Assembly: GCA_037349105.1 (NCBI GenBank)
Contig: JAYJMM010000033.1
Span: 124,001-188,000, forward strand
DNA from: Limnomonas spitsbergensis
Lineage: Eukaryota; Chlorophyta; Chlorophyceae; Chlamydomonadales
Direction: 5' to 3'
DNA: 64,000 bases
The notes beneath the pieces were generated by a model, which saw only the letters and a program-made list of their open reading frames with translations, was not told the DNA's origin and ran no database searches. The translations under genes were made by a program, and so were the position numbers. Positions 44,492 through 52,500 of this stretch are shown one piece after another (position 1 is the first letter of the stretch; each line of letters opens with the position of its first letter).

Positions 44492-44710
44492 CGTGGCTGG
44501 CAAAAAGGGTATGGGTAGTGAATCCCATTGCCACCTGATGGGTATGGTGGGGCAGCGCATGGTGGAGCTCATGGGAAAAGCATGACGGGCTGCACACAGG
44601 CGTGCCACCTGGGCTCCGGTGGAGCCATGGTGTTGCATGAGGTTGGCCGATCAGAACCGATCAGATACCACGTACTCCACCTAATCAGGTTGGCCCCAAA
44701 TCCCCTCCCA
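44492..44710. repeat. Dispersed repeat R, copy 1, at the satellite boundary
   Basis: This copy runs from the CGTGGCTGGC beside the last satellite monomer to about 44710 (TCCCCTCCCA). It matches 49968-50186 with only scattered differences, including the shared words AAAAAGGGTATGGGTAG, GGAGCCATGGTGTTGCATGA and CACGTACTCCACCTAATCAG. Short open frames in it are not conserved in position, and I see no coding signal. The satellite directly replaces whatever lay to the left of it; copy 2 has unrelated unique sequence there. Confidence 0.9.
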
Positions 44711-45940
44711 TGCTGCGCACCCCCTTGCTACTCCCCTGCCGTGGTGCACCTCCGTGCAATCCAACCTTCCCCATCCCGCGCCCCCGAGGGATGAGTGCGC
44801 AAATGCGTCCTGCACGGGGCCCTACATGGGACGCCCTGCACTGCCTTAGCTCATTCAGTGGCCCATGCCAGGGGAGGTGGGCAGAGACCCTCGCCGTATG
44901 CCCATGCAGCTTGCCTAGTCTCATTTGGGGTCTCCGGCTGGAGGTTGGAGTGAAGATGAATTGGCTGCGCCCTCTACAACGTGCTGATGCATCTCCCTGT
45001 ACCTTTCATGCTCTGTACGTTCGATGCTCACATTTCGTCCGTTCACTACCAACATCTCATCTTTGCCCTGCCTTAACCCTTCTTGTTCGACACCTGCCGT
45101 TGGCAGGGGGAGGGATTATTGCACACCATGCGTTATTGCACTAATATGCTGATAGTTGTTTGCACCCGAAAGAAAACTTCCCCGAGAAGAGGGCGAAGAC
45201 GGGTTAAAGCATAAGGAAAGACGCCAAAATACCCCCCAGGAAACGTGCGAAGATCCCCTTTCTTTCTAGGCACACTTCTTTTGTTCAGACTTCCCCAGAG
45301 TTCTAGGCCCATTTTTCCTGGCCATCTTGCGACCCCCCCCCAGCAAACCCCGGCGAAAATGGGGTTTGGGCCCACCGGGTACGGGAAAATAGTGACTTCT
45401 GTAGGGGAAAAAGCGTGGAAGTAGGGGGAAAGTAGGCATCTCGCGCAGCGCGTAGCGCTGCGCCTGCTATTAATGTAGCTACTTATTTGGGGGAAGGTGC
45501 ACCTCTGGGTGAAGTTGCGGCCAGCGGTCTCCCTTGTGGAGGAAGTAGCCTACACTGTCACCCCGTCGAATGTCAGTGGACACCGAGCGAATGAAATCAA
45601 AATTAGGGTACCTATATTAAACATTTCGCTAATCCAATCCAGACTGGTCACTAGTCGACCAAAAGGTGGTGCACAGTCATGGCACACTGGCACACCTCTC
45701 ACACTTCTGTCGGCATGCACAAAATCAGCAAGCACACAAGAATCAACAAGCCTCATTGTCATTTAAGAGGCAACCAATAATTATAATGCCATAAGTTGGC
45801 ACCCACCAGCATCCAACCCCATGCAAAGATACTCATTCATAAATATGCGGCATCATGAAAAGATGAGGACAGTCATTAAAGAATGCACTGAAACAATTTG
45901 CTCAGTCTCATAACACTCATCCCCTACACTTAAGAAGCTA
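44711..45940. other. Non-coding stretch between repeat R and the minus-strand gene
   Basis: I see no convincing gene. The 44711-45120 part is C-rich and low complexity, like the sequence after the other R copy. From about 45130 the composition changes to alternating A-rich and C-rich runs, with a perfect hairpin at 45443-45463. The 45500-45940 part is more AT-rich and lies just downstream of the stop codon of the minus-strand gene, so it is probably its 3' untranslated and flanking region. I found no TGTAA polyadenylation signal on the minus strand there. Confidence 0.5.
45443..45463. other. Perfect 9-bp inverted repeat with 3-nt loop
   Basis: GCGCAGCGC, a three-base spacer GTA, then GCGCTGCGC: every base of the arms pairs. 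It sits in a small CpG-rich island inside otherwise non-coding sequence, downstream of the minus-strand gene. It could be an RNA hairpin, a transposon end structure or a chance palindrome; nothing nearby decides. Confidence 0.75.
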
Positions 45941-48900
45941 CTACTCTACTCTAGGCTTCTTCTTGCCGTTCACAAAGGCCTGGTATGTCGGGCATGTGAC
46001 CCGGTGCTTGCTGAGAACCAGACCATTCTGGCCAGGCTTCCAACCACAACGGCAGGACTTGGGTCCCTGGCCCTGCTTGTTGGGCCTCTCTAGATTCGCC
46101 GTGCTAGGGTGTGCTGGGCGGGATCCTGGATCAGGCTGCTGGCTAGGCTCCTGGTTCTCTCCCTTCCTCTTGGCGCTGACCTTGGCAGCCACCATCATGT
46201 TCTCAAATGCAGAAATGACGTTCTGCACAATAGGAGAGACAACATGTGCGTGGGGCAAGTGCAGTGGAAGACAGAGCCTCTATCATGCCAGCTGCCCCCC
46301 TCCGGCTCAACTCCCTCGCAACTGTCCGGTCAAATGCTGCAAGCTGCTTTTCAGTCTTGGGGTTCAAAGCATTGCCTTGCTGCCCGGCAATCTGAGGAAC
46401 TTGCAAGGCGTTGATGACCTCCTGATTGTACTCCCTGACCATGCTGACAAAATCTGTTTTAACACCCCTGGTGTGTTTGGGCAGGCTCTCATTGAACATA
46501 GCAATCTCCGCACTGGTGCTGATGGGGCTGCTGCAACTGAGGATGGTGGCACGTCGAGCACCCATGTGTTGTCTCACCCACATTCCCTTCCTATGCCTTG
46601 GCTTCACAACTCCCACCTTGTTGTTGCATGCTCGACTGGTCTCCAGCGGCCTCCTCAGCCTGGAGCACTCAGCATGTGTGACACCTGGCAGGGGGGATGG
46701 AGTGCATGCTGCTCCTTGTCCTGACCCCTGGTGGGTGGAGGGAGCCCCGGCTGCTACTAGCGGCTGCAGCAATGCCGGCAGGAGAGACCTCTGAAGGGGG
46801 GGGGAGGGAGAGGCAGCTACTCCTGGCTGCACAAACACCCCATGCCCCGACCCAGGTGGGTGGATGGAGCCCCGGTTGCTACTAGCTGTTGCAGCAATGC
46901 AGGCAGGTGAGACCTCTGAAGGGGGGGGGAGGCAGAGGCAGCTGCTCCTAGCTATTGTAGCAATGCGGGCAGGGGAGACCACTGAAGGGGGGGTAGAGGC
47001 AGTTGCTCCTGGCTGCATGACCCCCCCATGCCCTGACCCCTGGTGGGGAGACCTCTGAAGGGGGGGAGAGGCAGAGGCCACATGGAAGGGAGAGGGGGCA
47101 CCTGTCGGCCCCAGCTTTTGCAATGCTGCCTACACAAGCTGCAAAAGCTGGGCAGGCTGAGACTGGGCCATCTTGGAGACAGCATCTTGCAGGTCTGCAC
47201 CCTTCCCAAGAGAAAGCAGGTCCTCCAGAGGCGGGGCATCTGCTACCTTCCATGCATGCGGTGGCCCACGGCGGTTGCTGTACGTCTGCCGTCCTGCCTT
47301 GATGATCTCTGCATCAGGCATGTTGCTGGGGACTAGCTTGGTCTGAAGGTGATCAAACAAGTACTTCTCCTCCGTGGGGGGGGGGTCATTCACACCAGGG
47401 AAGGGCAGGTCATTGCCGGCAGACTGGGCTGCAGTATTGGCAGTCACCATCAGAGGAAGGTCATAGCAACTGTAGTCGCGCTCCCCGGCACACGCAGTTG
47501 TCCTGTCTTCAGTTCTCAAATCAGAGCAGTTGCATTTGCCATGCATGCTTGTATCCAATCATAAAGCACAAACTGTATCAATCAGAGCAGTTGCATTTGC
47601 CATGCATGCTTGTACCTAATTATAAAGCACATGCTGTATCAAATCAGAGCAGTTGCATTTGCCATGCATGCTTGTATCCAATCATAAAGCACAGACTGTA
47701 CCAAATCAAAGCATGCTAGCTTTATGTTCAACCCTATGCACCTCTGGCCTGGAGATCATGGTAGCTTTGGCCATGGCCTTCTTCCGCTCTGCATGCTCAA
47801 TAACAGCGTGAGCCCAGGAGCGCATGCGCATGTCATTGGCGACGCGGACCATGTGGGCAGTGCTGCTGCCGTTGCAAGATCCTGCACTGAAGTACAGGGC
47901 TGCTGTGTTGGTCAAACCAGCATTGGCAGATTGGAAGACCTTGAAGGGGAAGCTGTGAGCCACAGCAGCCGGGAGCAGGCTCCTCATCTCCAGGTCTACG
48001 TCGGAGTATGCTTTCTTACAGGACTTGCAGTACCAGCGCCGACAGACAAGGTACGTGTCAAGGTCCTCAGCACCAAGACCTTTGACGAGCTTCGCTGTGT
48101 CGCCCGACCCATGGCCGTCCAGCTTCCCAGAGCAGCTAGGACACTTGCGAGGATGTGCTGCTTCCCCATGCAACAACATTGGGTCCCACCTCTGCACTTT
48201 CACGAAATGCAAAGCTTCGTCCCAGTCGGACGTGCTCTGGTGTCTGCTGGACTTGACACTGCACGGCTCAAAGATGAAGGACCCATTCAAGAGCTGTTTC
48301 GCTGGACAGCTGGGCCCCTTGATGCTGCCTTTGCACAGCTGCCATGGCTCCACAATGGCATCGATGACATCGATGACGACCCGCTGCAGTTCCTGTGGCG
48401 TGATGTCAGTGGAATCGTATCCCAGCTGCAGCTCCAGGTCACAGATTACCGTTCCAAGGAGATTATATTGCAAGGTCCTTAATGACTGGCCTGCATTCTT
48501 CCCCTTGTTGGGACAGACACGAAAGGTCCTGTGCGTACTCTTGTTGAAAGCATTGGGTATGAGCCTGAATTGGCTGTGTATTAACTGGGGAGACGCGGTA
48601 TTGACTCTGGCACGATATATATTTTCAAAAAAGGTCTCAGTGACATCTTGCAACTTCTTCCCTTTTTGCCCCTGTTCATACCAGAGGTGACTTGCCTACT
48701 TTACTGCCTAGACCCCGGGGGCACATACCCTGCTTTTGATTCAGACACATCATCCCCACCTCTCAACTCGGGAGTTCGCAGCTTTAGGGTGGCCTCGGCC
48801 CACGAGTTCTGCCGCATCGAAGTATTCTTCCTGGTGAGGGTGCTGTTTGTGAGGAAAATAGGAACTGTTTTTCTTGCCCGAACCAGTCGCATTGCAACTC

Positions 48901-49034
48901 TTTGCAGCATTGATCATGGCCGTTTTGGCCGTCGAGTAATAGGCTGTTGGATAGCGGCAATGTGCATTCTCTGGCTTCTGCCTGCGCCCTGTCTCATGGT
49001 ACGTGGCCATGTTGATTTTTACGTCCGAACCCAT
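45941..49034 (-). CDS. Cysteine-rich DUF6729-like protein, probably transposon-derived; multi-exon
   Basis: Proposed model, reading down the minus strand: exon 1 49034-48760 (ATG start), exon 2 48690-47742, exon 3 from 47480 to about 47135, exon 4 about 46530-46300, exon 5 46226-45941 (stop TAG). Exons 1-2 (phase 2) and 2-3 (phase 0) join in frame; later joins are unresolved. Exon 2 carries CPSC and, 38 residues on, CKSC, separated by a YLVCRRWYCK strand and followed by a hydrophobic LLPAAVAHSFPF stretch. This spacing resembles the DUF6729 zinc-binding domain. Exon 4 has FNESLPK, DFVSMVREYN and LNPKTEKQLAAF, which recalls conserved blocks of related algal proteins. Exon 5 ends with a CxC...H...C cluster (CRCGWKPG, LSKHRVTC). 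No DDE transposase core is visible. The family name is from memory of the pattern; a pseudogene with frame breaks between exons 3 and 5 is possible. Confidence 0.55.
46226..46227 (-). other. Probable 3' splice site of the last exon of the DUF6729-like gene
   Basis: On the minus strand, a pyrimidine-rich run ending TCCTATTGTGCAG precedes the frame that carries the C-terminal CxC...H...C cluster. It is the best-looking acceptor of this gene. I could not find a strong matching GT donor after the preceding exon (best candidate ACA|GTTGCG), so a frameshift instead of an intron remains possible. Confidence 0.5.
46737..47085. repeat. Intronic minisatellite with GAGACC(T/A)CTGAAGGGGG core
   Basis: The core recurs four times on the plus strand, at about 46784, 46905, 46975 and 47048. 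Three copies are preceded by GCAGCAATGC-like sequence and followed by AGAGGCAGCTGCTCCTGGCT-like sequence. Unit lengths are irregular (about 70-120 bp). It lies between two likely exons of the minus-strand gene and produces the proline/serine-rich minus-strand frame there, which I do not regard as coding. Confidence 0.75.
47519..47710. repeat. 61/62-bp tandem repeat, three copies, in an intron
   Basis: TCAGAGCAGTTGCATTTGCC starts at 47521, 47582 and 47644; each copy continues through CATGCATGCTTGTA and ATAAAGCAC to CTGTA(T/C)C. Copies are nearly identical, so the expansion is recent. The array lies just upstream (minus strand) of the proposed third exon of the DUF6729-like gene. A fourth, truncated copy ends near 47710. 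Confidence 0.9.
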
Positions 49035-49363
49035 AGCGTCTCCTATATCGAAATCTAAACAACGCGTCGCCTACTTCGCAACACGCACTTGCCAAGGTCC
49101 TCTCACACAGAAGTTGTAGTTGCCAGCCAGTTGGTCTGGTTTCAATGGTATTTGAGAGAGTTTCACTTATGTGGAATGAGAGACCGTAGGGCTCTCCTTC
49201 TCGAATCAGGTGCATGTTTGGAGTCCACGAATTGGGCGACGGAACGGGGTCCAGCATATGAGAGCTCATTGCGTTCAGTTGGGGAGCAGTGTTTCCTGGC
49301 TTTTATGTAAATGTCTCTCTTCGCATGATTTTGACTCTGTGACGCCTTTGCTGCAATTCGCAG
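49035..49363. promoter_or_regulatory. Divergent intergenic region between two gene starts
   Basis: About 330 bp separate the ATG of the minus-strand gene (49034) from the first recognised exon of the plus-strand nuclease-kinase gene. No TATA box or repeated operator is obvious. CAATTCGCAG at 49354-49363 could be a 3' splice site, in which case a 5' non-coding or short coding exon of the plus-strand gene also lies here. The divergent layout allows, but does not prove, a shared promoter. Confidence 0.35.
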
Positions 49364-49380
49364 GTCCTCCAAAACACGAA

Positions 49381-49567
49381 ATGGAATTCACCATCGACAA
49401 TCTGCTGGCCAGGGTTTCTTCCCTGGCCCAGACACAAGGGTTACCAGCTGACTGGGAGGCCATGGCTGTACAGGCCTTGGACGGGAAGACTGAGTTTGTG
49501 CAACGCTCTTTCTTCCTCAAACAAGACAACGCCATTGCTATCGCCTATCTCAACAGCCTGATCGCTG
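49381..49567 (+). CDS. Exon 1 of the nuclease-kinase gene (N-terminal helical region)
   Basis: The frame opens at ATG 49381 and encodes about 62 residues, including ALDGKTEFVQRSF and AIAIAYLNSLIA, then ends in phase 1 at CTG|GTGCGG. It could begin earlier: CAG at 49361-49363 looks like an acceptor, and the frame is open upstream. The ATG is chosen because it is the first in the segment after that acceptor. No catalytic motif is present; it is probably a partner- or substrate-recognition region. Confidence 0.65.
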
Positions 49568-52500
49568 GTGCGGTCTTGTCTCATGGCATTGCGCATGAAG
49601 GGGCGTGTGCATGGGAGTGCGTGGGGCATAGAGTGCACCCGCTTGCTGCTCTCAGCACCCTCTGTCTGCACGCTGCCTATGGGGCTGCTTGAGGGTGCAT
49701 GCGGAAATGCATGGCGGGGTAGGGACATGGCAGGCTGCATGGGGGTACCGCCAGCCAACTCACAGACCCGGCCATGCACGGATGCCTGTGCCCTGTGCTG
49801 CGTTTGCCCATTCAGAAGCCCATGCTAGGGGAGTTTCGGTGCTTATGAGGCTAGGGTAGGGGTCCCAAGGTATTGGTATTTCTATTATGCAGGGGCTCCA
49901 TCATGCATGCATGGTGCCCCTTGCCATTGTCTGTGCTGAAGGTCCGAAACTTGACCGGCCGAAGCAGCGTGGCTGGCAAAAAGGGTATGGGTAGTGAATC
50001 CCATTGCCACCCTGATGGATATGGTGGGGCAGCGCATGGTGGAGCTCATGGGAAACACATGGCGGGCTGCACATAGGCGTGCCACTTGGGGCTCCGGTGG
50101 AGCCATGGTGTTGCATGAGGTTGGCCGATCGGAACCGATCAGATACCACGTACTCCACCTAATCAGGTTGGCCCCATCCCCTCCCACCTGTCCCCCTGTT
50201 TGACCGCATGACTGTCTTCCAGCCCCCATGTCGGGAACTCGCATGCTGCTTGTTGCCTCGCCGGCACCCAATCCACGCTTTGTGCATCCAACAAGCCTTA
50301 TGCCATGCGTACAGAGCTGCATTTCCATACCTGGGGGTGCATGGGGGACCCTCCTCCTGCCGCCCTGGAGCACCCCCCATGCATGCCATGTGTCACGCGG
50401 CCCCCGCTTCACGGCAGGTTTAGGCAGTGAACCCCATTGCCACCCTGATGGATGCGATGGGGTAGGGCATGGTGGATTGTGGGAAAACGCATGGTGGGGC
50501 TGCGCACAGGCGCACAGCCCTGTCCCCCGGCTGGGGCAGCACACCTGTGGCTCCCCTCACGCCTGTCCCTCACATGCTGCAGCCCACACCCCACTGCTTT
50601 ATTGGCCTCGGGGCAGACTTCCAAGGGTAGTTCATCAGCACTACGGTACTGCAGCCGCCAGAGGTCCGATTGGGGCCCAACTTTTACGGCTTAAAACCAC
50701 GTGGTGAGGTTTCTTTGACTCTCAAATGTTGCCCCTCGTTATGCCCTTCCCTTGCACGTCTGGCTGCAGCAGCAACCAGTGCAGGTGCACAGCTGATCAC
50801 AAAGCGGCAGCTTCTGCAGCAGCGTCTGCCGAGGCCGACGGGTAACGACAAAGAGCATGGGTCTATCCTGGACGAGCCAAGCCCAGGGCAGAAGTTGCGG
50901 TTCTGGCCAGAGGCAGTCCTCCCTTGGGACTTTTACCCAGCGACGGCGACGACATGCGGCCTGCACGCCGCGATCCAGCATTACGCAGAGGAAGCCGACA
51001 GCGAGAGTCGCTGGTGCGGGGCTGTGCCTAGTTGGCAGGATTTTAGACACAACCCTTTCTAGGCCTGTCGGCTTCCAACCAGGTCTGCGATCTTCTTTCT
51101 TGCTACATGACATGCCCTCATTTTAGCTGCATGCAGTAGACCCAGGCATTGAGGCATAACTGTCGTTGCTGTGGCCCCTGCCCCAACCGTTGTGGTTGGC
51201 CATACCGCATCGGTGCTCCATCCTTAAGCTACACTGCTCCGCACAGTATTTCCGCGCCGTGTAACCCTATTCTTGGACCCTGATTATCTGCGTTCCCTGG
51301 ACAATGTATGGGCCCAGGCCATGGGCCCGGTCAGTACAGAAGTGGGAAGAGGCTATGGCCCTGGCTCAAAAACAGTGTGGCTGTGTGAGTGTGCGGGTGT
51401 GGCCGCCATTGTCTTTTTTAGTGGTGCCGGACCACTTTCAGCTACACTTCAGCCTCCTGACTGAGCCCCTGATGCCGCCAGCCCTGTTGCCTGGGCCTCT
51501 GACCCCGGGCTGGTACTAGTTTCGTATGAATCAGCCCAGTGGTGGCCGCGGAGCCGCCCATGAAAGCTGGTCCGGTGCCCACTAAAGATGCACTAGTGAC
51601 CGCAGTGACAGCACGGGCACGTGCGCAGGCCAAAGCAGCGTGTCTGGCCATGTTCTTAATGCCCTCGGCACACGCCTGGACTGTTAAGCCGAGCCTAACG
51701 GGCAGCCCCATTGGCCAGGGGGCAGCTGGTATGGGAACAGGCGGGGCTACGGCTGTGTAGCTGTGCCCCCTCTGCCCCTACCTGCCGCCTCCTCATAGCG
51801 TAGCAGAACGCGGCCGTCCAGGTCCAGGATGGCTGGCTGCACACATAGAAGCAGATCGTGTTTCTTTTTATCAGTACCGAGTTTTGTCAGACCACCTTCG
51901 GCAGGCCCAGCGGCCGCCAAAGTCTGATTGTCCCCAAACCTTGATTGGCCTCCTGTTGGAGGGCCAAGCAGCTTGCCTGGCGGTAGCTCAAGATCTGGCC
52001 TTTGACCACTGACGAACTTCTATGACCCCTGACCTGCAGCTTTGACCCATTCCCGCAAAACACGTTGTCTGTCAGAGGCGTGGAGAGCGAGGTGGTAAGT
52101 AGCTTCAACATCCATCTGCTCCTCCGCCTAGGCGCTCTCGCAACGAAGGAGGAAGGACTGGCATGTCGATGGGCCACAGAGCGCAACCTCTCCCTTTCCG
52201 TCCTCGAGGCGCTCATAGGACCCGGCGATGCTCCCGCGGGTAGAGTGCCACTGCCTGCAGGAAGTGCGGCAGCCGCAGGGAGTGGGCCGCCGCCGCTGGG
52301 AGTGCAGCAGCCTGACGAGAGCGCTGCTGCTGAAAGGAGTGGGCAGCGTAACCGCAATACATCGCCACGCATCCGCCGCCTGTCCACCCGGCTGCTTGCT
52401 TCATCTCATGAAGACTCGGGCAGGTCCCAGTCAGGGACGAGAGTGCGCGCTGACTTTGCGCTCCTGCGGCCTGCAGAGGTTACTGCTGCCGCGGCTGCAG

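Larger units (their letters stand above)
49568..50769 (+). other. Intron 1 of the nuclease-kinase gene, carrying repeat R copies
   Basis: This 1.2-kb intron contains R copy 2 (49968-50186) and a shorter relative (50427-50512), plus several GCATG(C/G)-rich segments. Short open frames here overlap R and are not coding. The acceptor CTGGCTGCAG at 50760-50769 matches the phase of the upstream donor. Confidence 0.6.

Noticed and set aside
46540..47123. Minus-strand Pro/Ser-rich protein N-terminus (part of a 306-codon open frame)
   Set aside because: This part is produced by the intronic minisatellite read in one frame; only the region after about 46530 has non-repetitive, coding-like sequence.
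51539..51760. Open frame of 73 codons inside intron 2 of the nuclease-kinase gene
   Set aside because: There is no recognised motif or phase-matched splice sites, and the flanking exons join correctly without it; kept only as a possible alternative exon.
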